Shown here piece by piece: positions 43,603 through 54,677 of a stretch of 64,000 nt of DNA. Below the pieces are notes generated by a model. The model had not been told where the DNA came from, made no database searches, and saw nothing but the letters and a program-made list of their open reading frames with translations. Source of the stretch: Klebsormidium nitens. Lineage: Eukaryota; Streptophyta; Klebsormidiophyceae; Klebsormidiales; Klebsormidiaceae. The stretch covers positions 115,697 to 179,696 of the forward strand of contig DF237084.1 of assembly GCA_000708835.1 (NCBI GenBank). The letters are read 5' to 3'. Positions within the stretch are counted from its first letter, which is position 1; every line of letters starts with the position of its first letter. The translations under genes were made by a program, and so were the position numbers.

Positions 43603-45060
43603 CGTCTCATTCAGCTCAAAGTCCTGAGCAGATTGCTAGCTCCCACAGTAGACCTAGCTTCGATCTCTGACTTTCTCGAGCTGCTTGTAGAGCTCCAGAT
43701 TCCCACTCAAGATTATTTTGTCATAACCCATGTACATCCAAGTATAGACGAGGAGCGAGCTATGCTAAGCAATCATGTGGGCAAAAGCGCCGTGCCACTG
43801 TACCAAGGAAGAGCTAGCAAAGGAAAAGGCAAAAGTTAAAGCTCCGCCAGCTTCTCTTGAGCTAGCCAGCTCTCACGACTAACAGTGTCGCTGCGGAAAT
43901 GTGCAGAAGATCCGTCCGCCGTGTTGCAAAACATGGGGCCTCAAGTCAGTGCTCCCAGGGAGACTTGCTTACAAGGACAATCTCGATACTATACATGAAA
44001 GTAAGACACCATTGGCATTGAGCGCGCTTCCTTGGATAGCGCCTATCCTCTCCCTATTACTATTAGTATTCCCCTGGCAGCTCGCTAAGTTCAAGATTAG
44101 GGTTCCACCTTCCCTGAGCGCGCCACACTTTCGGAGGCGGCCGCGCGACGCACTGCCAAACCCCTGCGAGGTTCCCGAGGTTTCATCAACGGTCTGCCGA
44201 CCGGCCGGCCGCGCCCGTCGCCTTTGAGAAGCTGCCACGCTGAAATGCCACCTGATCAAATGGGAGATTGCCGTGTTGTGATTTGAGAATGGGACGGGAA
44301 CACGCTCTGCACAGGAGCTTCTCGTACACCCTGCGTTGTGTGTGACTTGGATGGAGGGCCTCTTTTTGCCGACTTGCGAAAGTCCCCCAGGGAAGTGCCT
44401 GAGGAGGCGGCGCAGAGACAGACAATCAACTAATTGATCACATGTCGAATGTGCTGTCTTTGGTGGTGCCAAGAGACTTCAGAAGGACAAGTAAGCTCTG
44501 TCTCATTAATCTATCGTCCCCGTGTCATTAATTGCAAAATATGTGCCTCCTGCTTCTGTGGCGAACGCATTTCAATCCTGAAGTAGGGGATCGTCCAGTC
44601 AGCGCCTGTCAATTCTGGACTGTTGACAGGAATTGTGGCCTTTGATGTGATGGAGACTTATGAGTCCATATAATGCAGGAGCAAAGAGCATCCAAAACGC
44701 CGTTCGCAGATGATTTGTGAAGACAGAGGCTCAGCATGTTCGCTGTGCACGTTCCAACCTAGCCTGCAGTCAGTGACATGTTTAGATCCCAGAGGATGCT
44801 CAGCTATCAACAATTTTAAACAGTCTCGTCTAATGCTGTTGCTGAGGAAGGGAATTGATGTGACCTTTCTGCTTAGATATCCCTTTCTCCAGCTCCTCTT
44901 GCAGGTAGCATCCCCTGACGCATACAAATGATGCTTCTTCAAGTGCCAGACGCCCTCACCAAGAAACCCCTTTGACCGGCCACCGGAACCCCTCTGGTTA
45001 AGAAAACCCTTCCAGTCTGGCAAACCTGAAGACCCCTGAAGGATTCCTGACACTGCAAGC
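43603..45060. promoter_or_regulatory. Divergent promoter region between EML and the RBR ligase
   Basis: The two start codons are 1.46 kb apart on opposite strands. No TATA box is obvious. Open frames here (for example 44472-43969 minus) have no family features. A GC-rich block with GGCCGGCCGC lies near 44200. Confidence 0.45.
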
Positions 45061-48000
45061 ATGGCCGGCAACTACGGTGCCCCCATCGACCTGACCGACT
45101 CCCCCCAGGAAAGAGTAGCCAATAGGCACCAGGTCGCAGTTGGTCACATCCTTCAAGGTCCAGCAAACCCCAGAAATATTGCCCCCCCAGCTATTCATCC
45201 TCAGGGTCTAGCGATACATGTGAATGCAGCACAAATGGAACATTTGCATGAGGAGGCGGCTCAGAGGGCCAGGGATGCAGCGCAGAGAGCACGGGATGCA
45301 GCACAGAGGACAAGGGACGCGGCACAAAGGGCGAGGGATGCGGCTCAGAGAATGAGGGATGAAGCTCAGAGGACGAGGGAGGCAGCGCAGAGGACAAGGG
45401 AGGCAGCGCAGATGCAAGCGGGGCAGGCACGGAGGCTCGCACGGGATGAAAGACTAGAGCGACAGAGGAACGCTGTGCGCGAAGGGAGGCTGGCGCAGAA
45501 CCAGGCACAGCTTCACAGGGAGGCGGTCGAAGCGAACGCGCGCCGGCAAGCGTATCTGAGGCAGCAACGCGAGAGGGTACCGGCAGCCGGAGAAGTGCAC
45601 GGAGAGGGGCCTGAGGAGTGGGAGCAACGGCGGCGGCGGGTCGCCGAAGACATCGAGAGGAGGCTCCAGGAGAGGGCCGCGAGGCGCCAGCAAGCGCTCG
45701 CTGATGCTGGTCCTGAGACTCCAGAGGACGTCATGAGGGGACCCCAGCAAGTGCTAGGGCTTCTCAGGGGGGGGCACAGAAGGCAGGCGGATGATGGGGG
45801 AGCCAGGGGGGGGGAAGGAGTTGGTGAGAATGGGGATGAGATGAGGGGAGATGTGAGGGGGGGCCACAGAAGGCAGGCAGACGAGGGGGGGCGTGGCGGT
45901 GTGGGTGAAGCAGTGGACGAAGGGCTCCTTTACAGGCTGCAAGACTTGCAAGAAATTGTGGCCAGGAACGAGATACAGGAACGCGGGCGCAAGAGGGCTA
46001 GGCACGACGAAGGAGGCACTGGGGGCGGCCTGACGAACGTTGAAGTTCTGGAACGCAACATTTTTATCAACCGGGAGAGGGTGCAAATGCGGGTAGAGCC
46101 TGTTCTCGGTGATCACGGCGCAGGTCCTTCTGGGAGGGGCGCTGATGTTGGGGGGGAGCGGAATGGGGGGGTGGTGGCAGAGGCGCTGAGCAACCTGGCA
46201 GAGATCTTTCCAGAGGTCGACCTTGAGGCTGCGAGGGAGGCGCTGTTTGTGAGCATCGCAGAACATGTGAGCAGGCACATCAACTCACTTGAATACTCAT
46301 TGACCTGTGGCCCCTGTTTTGGGATTTTTTGTTGAGGTTGCTTGCACTAACTCAGGTTTGTCAAAATTGTGATGACTTGTCGAGCTTGAGATTGAGCTGA
46401 GGTTTACGGTTTTTGACAGGAAGGGGCAAAGTTGCTCTGTGCAGACACCTGTAGCCAGATCTTTGATATTGCATTATTCCGCTGGTTCGACATGGCCTGA
46501 ATACACCCTAGCACCAGATTGAATGTTAAATCTGTCAGAACGGATGAAAGGAGAACGCGGACTGCGGTTTGCAATCTGTGACCCCCACACCCTTCGGTAC
46601 TCGGTGCGTGCGCGAAGTGTAACGTCACGGCCGGAGTATCCGGTCGCCGTCCTGGTGTGGACTCAGGAGTCAGTACTCAGGACTCGGAGACTCCAACATC
46701 CGAGTTCGCGACTGCTTCTGACGTGACGCAGCGACGGTGATTATACCGGACATCTTTACGATCGCGCACCATATGAAAGTCGGAGTGGGGGTCTCGGATT
46801 GCAAACCGCAGGCCACGTTCTCCTTCCATGGGTTCTGTCAAGACATGTTCAACGGCGCCATTAACAACTGCCCTCGAGACTCTGGCTGTGAGGTTGTCAT
46901 TCATGAAGACACCTCATTCGTCTTATGTCACTGCTTGTTCTAGGACACCTGTCACTGAAGGTCGCAGGTCACAATCGAACTGGAATCACTCGTTCATGCA
47001 CTTTACATTCTGAGCAGCTTTGGCTTAGGAGTCCCTTTGCGCTCTCGTATGTGTGCTCGGCATATCACTCAGCCCGAATTCGCCACCTACTATCACCTCG
47101 TTCTTTTCAAATCTGTCGGCTCGCTGATCATACCCAAATGCTTGTCTCATGCAGGGCATGCCTCGAGGTCTAGAAGTAGTAACCAACACCTACTTCGAGA
47201 ACGGATACCCCAAACGCGAACAGCCAAAGGTCGACACACCCCCTCAAGACGGCGCAGGCCCCAGCAAGCAGGAAGAAAAGGACGTGTTTGCACTCGGTTC
47301 GCCCCCCAGGCAGTGTGCGCCCGCTTATCATAAGTGGGCGGTGTACCAGCTGCAGGTGGACTTCCCCCGAGTGAGCCTCACGGACGTGCGGCGGTGCCTC
47401 AAAGTTCACGGTGAAAGGTGGGGCAATGTTTTGGTCTAATTCGTTCGTTTCATGGCTTGAATCGATTTCGAGACTTGCTGAACGTTTCCGTTTTACCACA
47501 ACTTTCCTCGGCTGTAGAAAAGATTCTCAGCTGTCGGATATCAGCCAGTCAACTCGGAGAAGCAGCTCGACGTTTTTGACTTGTGATTTGATTCAATTGG
47601 ACCTCCGAACGTTCTTCGACTGACGCGGAGCATTTGTTTGGGCAGTGTATCATCACCAGATGCAATATAAAGGTCCTTTGCAGCATACTCAAAATGATGA
47701 TCTGCGGCCCCTGCTTCTCCGTCAATAGCCAGCCAACTTGGTATGAATTTGAACCCGATCCTGTACGGGGCAATCACCTGCTTCCTGCTTTCTGCAATGG
47801 CTCTGTGTCGAAGCAAATTCGTTCAAAGAGTTGGAACAGAGCTGTCAGACTCTCGAAGGGTGCGGGTCCTGCCATTGTGAATCTTTCAGAAATGCACCCC
47901 CACACAAGTGGGTCCTGAGGCTCCTGTTCTTGAATCGGATTCCCTCAAGAACTTCGAAAAGGAACCACTCAGTCTTGTAAAGGTCACCAAACCTGAAGCG

Positions 48001-51000
48001 TCCACTTTACATTCCTGACGGCAAATCGGTCGCCCGCAGGTACGCCCCCGCATATAAGTCCATCTTGACCGAGGTACAGAAAATTTGTCTCTCCGGAGCG
48101 GAAGGAAAAGGCAAGGCGATCGCGGAAGAGAGCCCCCAGAAATCGACCCACGACAGCAAAGCCGCATACTGGGCGCCTAACTTTAAGCTGCTCCAGAAGC
48201 CCCGCCCCAAACCCCGGCACATGCCGGACGAGGAGTGTTTCGAGTTTCAGGAGGAACTAGAGCGGGTGCGCCGGGCGGGCGCGAAAGACCAGGAGCTGGA
48301 GGACATGCTGCTGGCAGAGGTGGGGGACCCCTTATGTGACAGGGGGGAGCGCTTAGCTGCATCCGTACTCATCTGCGGCCCGCTCGGAGTTACAAGGATA
48401 CGAATGTTCAGTCATCAGAGTTTGCGTTCGGTTTTGTTTACAGAAGCTGGCCGCTGGAATGGGCATGGAAAGCTAGTTTATTGGATACCTTTGACATGCT
48501 TGCATCTCCTTCGTTGTTCCTTGGAGGGGCTAATCTTGCGTGCAACCGCTGGTGGCGGTTGGGTAGCGCATATGCATTCTGTGTCCTGAAGCTCGATTTG
48601 TAAGACGGGCTTGTGCATCTACCCATGCACGGTTCACGGGTCATGGTTCACGATTCACGATTCACGGCTTCTAGTCATAAGCTGAATACACGCCAAAATA
48701 TCTCATGGGTCAGGTTTATGTGAATGTGAGCTAAATTCGCTCCAGTGAACCTGATCACTTTCTTCCTCTTCTCTCAGAAACTGAACGAGGAGGAGTATGC
48801 GGGGGAGGGCCAGGAGATCGAGTGCGGGTGCTGCTACTCTGAGTATCCGTTCGAGAAGATGGTGCAGTGCGCGGAGGGCCACCTGTTCTGCTTCGCCTGC
48901 TTGAAGCGCCGCGTGGAGGAGTCGACGTTCGGGGCGGCCGCGGCAGGGGGATCCCTCCCGTGCATGGACACGGACGGGTGCGAGGCGGAGTTTCCGTACG
49001 CTGAGGTGCGTCTCTGACACTGCGAAGTGAGGCAGACCATACTTCGCGAAATGTGGATTTCCTTGAACATGAAAGTTCAAAGAGCTTTGTTTGAGCTGTC
49101 TGTTGCAAGTCTCTGCAAAGACGAGAACGCAAGGTGTTTGCAAGCGGGGCAGGTTTGCGCCCGGGCGAAGATCTGGGTTTCGGGAGGGACGGTCTAAGTT
49201 CCGAGAATTAGGAGCTTGCCACTCCTAAAGTTACGCAGATACACATGCTTTGCAATATTGAAATGTTGCAACCTTCGGCCCTGCGAAGACCTAAGCCTTC
49301 TTTGCTTTTCATATCAGGTTGCTGATTTTAACATTTCACTCTCCCAGATCAGCCCGTTTTCTTTGGCCTTTCCGTCTGGTCACCGCTCTCAGGATCAAAG
49401 ACTGCGTCCGGCTCTACCCGACACTTCGTCACGCTTTTGAACGGAGGCCCTGATTCCACCTCCGTCGCTCTTCTGCCCAGGTCCGACGAGCCCTCCCAGA
49501 GGCGACCCTGGCCAAGTACGAGGCCCGCCAAACGGAGCAGGCCCTGCTTTCGGCCAAGCTCGACAATTTGGTGCGGTGCCCCTTCTGCGACTTTGCCTGC
49601 GAAGTGGACGAGGGGAACCGGGTCCTCGACTGCCCCGGCTGTAAGAAGGTGAGCCGCGCCTAAAGAGTTTTGCAGTTTCGACACTCATAAAGGTTCGATG
49701 ATTTCGGAACGTTTTGGATGGCGAGGATGTAGCGGTTTTTCCGTGATTCAGTGCTGTACAGTCTCGCCGTTCGAAAGAGCGAGGGAGACTTCGGGGCTTT
49801 GGATTCTGGCTACTCGGCAGGGTGGTTGTGTCCTAAATTTCAAGGGAACCTTTCGAACATGACTGCCGATTCTGGCTGAAGTAGGAACGACAAGTTGAGA
49901 CACTTAAGTCTTGTTTCTGCAACCTATCGTGGATGTTTTTTCCGGTTTCCTGAGGCTTTATATGTTTCTGGCGTCGCGCCGCAACTGCAAGGAGGCAAGC
50001 CGCATCCCGCTCTGTTGTTCGCCTTTCCTTCGTCATTTAGGGGAACCTTTGGCTTGTGCCGGCCTGTCTCGGCGGAAAGAGTCGAGCACCTCCGCCCGTC
50101 CAGCATTTCTATGTGGAGTTTGTTAGATCCTCGTAACCGAATATCTTCGTCGCAGGCGTCGTTCCACGAGGGCAAGAGGCGAGGCGCATCCCGCTCAAGG
50201 CGGAAGACAATGCGAGATTCTTCGCTTCTTTTGCAACTAAAGTCCGTGGAGAAATGCTGCCTTTTTGCAGGCGTCGTGCCGCGAGTGCAAGGAGGCGAGC
50301 CACATCCCGCTCAAGTGCAGCGAGGTGGAGAAGAAGGGCGAGACGGCGTTCCGCACGCGCGTGGAGGAGCTCATGACGCGCGCGCTCGTGCGGGAGTGCT
50401 CCAAGTGCAAGACGGAGCTCATCAAGGACCACGGCTGCAACAAGGTGATTAAAACATTTCCGAAATTGCTCGGCAGAAGGGCTTTTCCTCCCTACTGGAC
50501 TCCCTCCTCGTAGGGCAGAGCTCTCACCGCTTTTCTCTGTTATTTCCTATCTGGTCCTGCCAGTCTTAAAAAGGCGACACACTAAAGGCAGTCCAAACTG
50601 GTGCGCGAAAGAGGAGTGCTTATGCACCGGGGGCGCTACAAGTTGGGTAGCGTTGTATACACCCTTCACGTTGCTCTTTGTTCAGTACAGAGACCCTTTC
50701 TGCAGCCGCATGCTGGTGAACTAATCCTGGAAGCTTCCAGGGCGCTTGTAGTCTCCAGTTGTTCCCGCCGCTTGACAGTAATGCTTCGAGCGATGTCCGC
50801 AGAATGCTTTCGGATTTGTTCAGCGCCACGTACCATCTCCAATCCTAGATGTGGCTCGACTTGCATCAGTAGCAAATCACCCATCCAAAATCCCTTCGGC
50901 CCAACTTTGGGCTCGGCAAAGTGGAAGTGCAGGCCATAGGTTCGCGCGTCCCTTCTTGAAGCGCCATATAGTCGGCCGAAGCCTCGATGCCTCTCGTGAA

Positions 51001-52142
51001 TTTGACCATTTCAGACACGTATGGCTGTTGAGACAATCCCTCTGCCATTCTCAGGTAACGTGTCGTTGCGGTCAGACGATGTGTTATGTGTGCCGCGCGC
51101 CGATCCCCCCCGACTATACGCACTTCTGCCAGCACTTCCGAGAGCCGGACCGCAAGTGCAACCAGTGCAGCAAGTGCAACCTGTACACCACAGTGAGTTG
51201 CTGAGACCCACCTTCTGTAGTTTCCGTAAAAATCCTGAAACGCCTTGGTCTCTTGGATGTTGTTTGAATTGAAGCCCTATTAAGACCTTTTCGATTGGTA
51301 CCGCTTGATGGGTCGGATTTTTAACCTACGGTTTTGCTTTTGATTGCTGAAATTGGAGGTGGCAATCAGGAGTATGTTCAGGCATGATCAAAGATATTTG
51401 ACGTCAGCCTGAGAGAGTTACGTTTTGAGAAGCTTCTTGTGCAGAACCGTCATCATTGGAGTGGTTTTAAAGATGTAGTAAGACAGGGGTTCTGTGAGTT
51501 GCCCATGCTGCTAGCAGCGGAGTCCTTTGGAAAGGAGAGGAACTTTGAGCAGGAACGGAGCGGAAAAGAACCAAACATTTGCTTAATCGGAGCGAATTGA
51601 TTGGATAAGTGGAGCAGAAAAGCGCAAAAAGAAACTTACCAAAGTGAAGCTCACATGGTTTAGCAGGGCAATGACACCGCGGCGGGGAAGCGCATGCACG
51701 CCGCACCCGCTGCCGAGCTTGGGTCCGCCGTTTAAGTTTGACAAAGACTTACCTGTTTAAGGTTGAGAAACAAGAAGGGAACCGGAATCGAAGAATCCCG
51801 ACGCACACCATTCCGCAGGGTAATGATTCAGCGGAGGTGAAGCGCGTGTGCGCCGCGGCCATCGCTAAGGGTTTATTCCCTTTCTCTCACGAAGAGCTAC
51901 CTGTTGCTGGAAAAGAAAGAAAGGACCCCAAACTGATGTAAAACTCGGCGCCTACCATTTCGCAGGGTAATGACGCAGCGGAGGTGAAGCGGGTGCGCAC
52001 CACGGCCATCGCCGAGGCGGCCCACTTGGACCCGGAAGCCGCCAAAAAAATGATCGGCGCGCCCGACGACCTCCCGCAGGCACAGGCGAAGCGACCCCGG
52101 TTGTACCCGCCAGGCCATCCCCTGGCTGGCCTCGTGTTCTAA
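45061..52142 (+). CDS. RNF216/TRIAD3-like RBR E3 ubiquitin ligase, eight exons
   Basis: Exons: 45061-46266, 47155-47417, 48040-48319, 48778-49005, 49481-49648, 50271-50444, 51055-51192 and 51966-52142, all in phase; 877 residues. The N-terminus begins MAGNYGAPIDLTDSPQ, where IDLTDS looks like a SUMO-interacting motif. A positively charged AAQRxRD heptad helix follows (about 45256-45415), then a CUE-like segment (LAEIFPEVDLEAAREAL, spliced to VVTNTYFENGYPK). The RBR module is complete in outline: RING1 (ECGCCYSEYPFEKMVQC, then GHLFCFACL), IBR-like (LVRCPFCDFACEV, LDCPGCKK, SCRECKEASHIPLKC) and RING2-like (VRECSKCKTELIKDHGCNK, then VTCRCGQTMCYVCRAPIP, whose first Cys is the likely catalytic site), followed by CNQCSKCNLYTT. 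This matches RNF216-type ligases, which transfer ubiquitin through a Cys thioester. Two introns hold copies of exon edges; one is an alternative last exon. Confidence 0.9.
45256..45415 (+). repeat. 21-bp coding minisatellite (AAQRxRD heptads)
   Basis: About seven to eight imperfect 21-bp units encode repeats such as AAQRARD, AAQRTRD, AAQRMRD and AAQRTRE inside exon 1 of the RBR ligase. The seven-residue period fits a single helix or coiled coil with a charged face. Unit number is likely to vary between strains. Confidence 0.9.
46531..46847. mobile_element. Foldback element in RBR intron 1
   Basis: The left arm (from 46531) and right arm (ending about 46847) are imperfect inverted copies. Both contain AGGAGAACG, GCGGTTTGCAATC and GACCCCCAC. 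Similarity is clear for about 60 bp and fainter further in. Both arms read GERGLRFAI in opposite directions. It has no coding capacity and probably is a non-autonomous foldback or MITE-type insertion. A target duplication is not certain. Confidence 0.65.
49971..50205 (+). repeat. Two diverged copies of the RBR exon 6 5' edge
   Basis: The first 50 bases of exon 50271-50444 recur at 49971 and 50156. The copy at 49971 (SRRNCKEASRIPL) has lost the acceptor AG. The copy at 50156 keeps TCGCAG directly before it but has lost its zinc-ligand cysteines and drifts out of frame. Spacing to the real exon is 300 and 115 bp. Confidence 0.85.
51819..51941 (+). CDS. Alternative last exon of the RBR ligase
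   Basis: A duplicate of the last exon's 5' edge lies 147 bp upstream of the real one (51966). It keeps the acceptor (TTCCGCAG) and the phase. It reads GNDSAEVKRV against GNDAAEVKRV, then AAAIAKGLFPFSHEELPVAG, and ends at its own TAA (51939-51941). Spliced to exon 7 it would give a protein whose last 40 residues replace the normal last 58. Neither version contains RING cysteines, so only the tail changes. Use is unproven. Confidence 0.55.
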   Translation, partial: GNDSAEVKRVCAAAIAKGLFPFSHEELPVAGKERKDPKLM

Positions 52143-54677
52143 CTCGAAGCAAGAAGAAGAGCGAGAGTCCTCGGTTTGAAGTCCCCAAATAGGGCCTGTT
52201 GAACATGGGGAAGAGCCGGAGTGTTTGGTTTGAAGTTCCCGGGTTAGGGGCCTGCGTTGTTGCTGTTGGAGAGGGAAGTTCAGGTCGAGGTTCAAGGTCC
52301 AGCTGGACTCGCATTGTGCTGAAGTAGTGAGGCTAACAAACGAGCGGTGCTTGCGTGGGTCTTTGATGCTAGGGACTTCGAGTACGGCATCTCTGGTCGA
52401 GGTAATACAGTAATTCAGTAGGCAGTTCCCGCCATTGCTGCTGCGAACAATCAACCAATGAGCACTGTCGCGAGTCGCAGGCCAACTCGGCAGGCAAGAG
52501 AGATCAGAAGATAGTCAATGAGATCCGAAAGTCAGGGCTGACTCTAAGGGCACAAGGTTGACGAAGGTTCACTAATCTGCTTTCGCTTCGTTTGGGATCG
52601 ATTAATGTGCATCAAACACAGCATGACATGTTATGTCGCTCAAGTCAAGAAACTATCATATTCTCCGGGTGCGTTTTCTTGTCGCTCTTTCTTTCAGGAA
52701 ATGTGCCTGGGTGGAGCGTGCTGACTTGAGTACTCTACTATTAGAGCAGACAAACTCGGTTAATTGAAGGTACATCTTTTAGCACGTTGCGCTTCACATG
52801 CAACCTTTTGAAATACAAGTCATGAGATTTGGCAATCTGGTCTGATGCAGTGAGCTCGGTCCGATCTTCCGATTGCATTCTCAGGAGGGCTTAACCCGGT
52901 TGCATTCCTTGGACCCTAGTGATCGTCACTCACTGGCCAGGCTATACGATGTTGTCGAGATGCTTTAGTTCTTGATCAGACAGGCTGCCCAGGTAGACAA
53001 GCGCTTCCCACGTAGGATACTCAATTGATCAAAACTCCTAGCCTCGTCTCACATGCAATCGCATGCTTTCCCCATATTCCAGTCGATCAGTCGTCTTACC
53101 TGCTGTTCTTCATCATCTGCGTGGTACTGGCCCCGTAGTGAGTAGTTTGCTGGCGATCGGATCAGAACGGGACTGCAGCGGCCTACTACAGTAGGACAGC
53201 AGGCAGCTAGCTGAATCCAGGATTACCAATTATGAGCGCTCGTAAATGCGGATTCACTTTCTCGGATCGCGAAGGTTCTCGTTCGTCCACATGGATGCGA
53301 ACTGCTTTGCGCAAATCCGGAGAGTTGCGATCTGACGTGGAAGATTTTCGACCGTGAGAAACTTTAGGTTTGTCGGCCCTCGATTCAGACCTGCTGACAT
53401 CGGACGGCCGAGAGCCGGCCAACTCGGGATTCTGTGCATAATGGTGCCAGGTGGCCTTGAATCCTTCTGTAAGCCGAGGCATTCATTCATGATTGGCTGT
53501 TGCCAGTGACGCGGCCTGCAAAAGCTGCATGTGTTGTATGCACTTTCCAGCTCACGCTCTAGGCTTAGCGTTGCAATCTGCATTGCCACATACCTGTTTC
53601 TGTAGCTTGTTTTGCTTTGCCCCTTGTCTCCTCTACAGGCAAAGCTTCATGGCTTCCAAGCAGACCTGACCGAAGCACTGAAGGGAGACGGCTTTCGAGA
53701 CAGCAGGTACGTCTATGTCTGCAACGGATCTCAGGGTTTGTCTCTGGTGTCAGATCTTATAGCTTTTGTCAAGGAGTGTCTGTCTATTTGGTGGTTTAGT
53801 TTTCTCAGATGTCCCCTGAACCAGCTTTTGATGAAGTCTCAGAAGTGAAAGGAATTCGATGCATATTGTCTTGGTGCTGGGGTTATGTGAAGCTGCTCAG
53901 TCGGATCCATTCCACATGGTTGCCTTTAACATCTAAGTCAGCTGGCTGATGAAGTAAGAAGGACTAGATGCATGCTTATACTGTACCTTGTTTCTCGTGC
54001 CAGCCAGATGAATGTAATCATTCAGATTGTCAGTTGGAAAGCAACAAACTTCCAGCCCTTCAAAGGCTATTGCAGAAGTCAACATTCAGTTATATGTAGG
54101 AAAACACCACTTAACACCACCATACGGTTTCCGCAGTAAAGTGCCTCTTCCATGGTTTGTTCCTGGGGGTGTTTTGAAGGTTATCCTCACAGCAATCTCT
54201 GTGTTTGGATCTGCGTGAAGACAGAATTCCAACGCTGCCTGCACAGCATCTCTGTGTTTGGATCTGCGTGAAGACTGAATTCCAACGCTGCCTGCACTTC
54301 CCATCGAAGCGTGTATTGTATACATAGATCCAACATGAGGCAGATTCTTCTCAAAGTCCTGGTTGCTCACAACATCACAGCATCCCTGCAGGTAACCGCT
54401 ATATCTTGTTAGATTGCTCCACTGCTTACTGGCAACCATCGGCTCCAGCGGATCAGTGGTGCATACGAGTCTCTGGCAGCAGATAAACCTTTTCACTTAC
54501 AGCATTAGGGAGTAGATCTCAAAATACGTTAAGGAAGATTCTCGTTGATTGACAGACACTTAAAAGACCTGAGCTAGTAGACAGGTGTGCACGCAGGAAG
54601 CGGTAGCCCTCGCTTTTCAGTGTCATTTTACAGACACACAGCCAAAGGCAAGCTAAAGCTTACAGAAAGCAAGCGGT
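52143..54677. other. Intergenic region with one isolated exon-like segment
   Basis: About 2.5 kb between the RBR gene and the GT8 gene, both on the plus strand. One exon-like segment at 53640-53707 has a CTACAG acceptor, an open frame (AKLHGFQADLTEALKGDGF) and a GTACGT donor, but no partner exon could be found. A 53-bp tandem duplication lies at 54191-54296. Otherwise nothing is recognised. Confidence 0.4.
54191..54296. repeat. 53-bp tandem duplication upstream of the GT8 gene
   Basis: Two copies start at 54191 and 54245. They share TCTGTGTTTGGATCTGCGTG and GAATTCCAACGCTGCCTGC. They lie about 400 bp before the GT8 start codon. Confidence 0.88.

Noticed and set aside
43969-44472. Minus-strand frame of 167 codons between EML and the RBR gene
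   Set aside because: No motif, no splice context, and it lies in the shared promoter region.
45256-45415. Regular 21-bp repeats considered as a CRISPR-like array
   Set aside because: Units are adjacent without spacers, lie in an open coding frame and encode a heptad helix.
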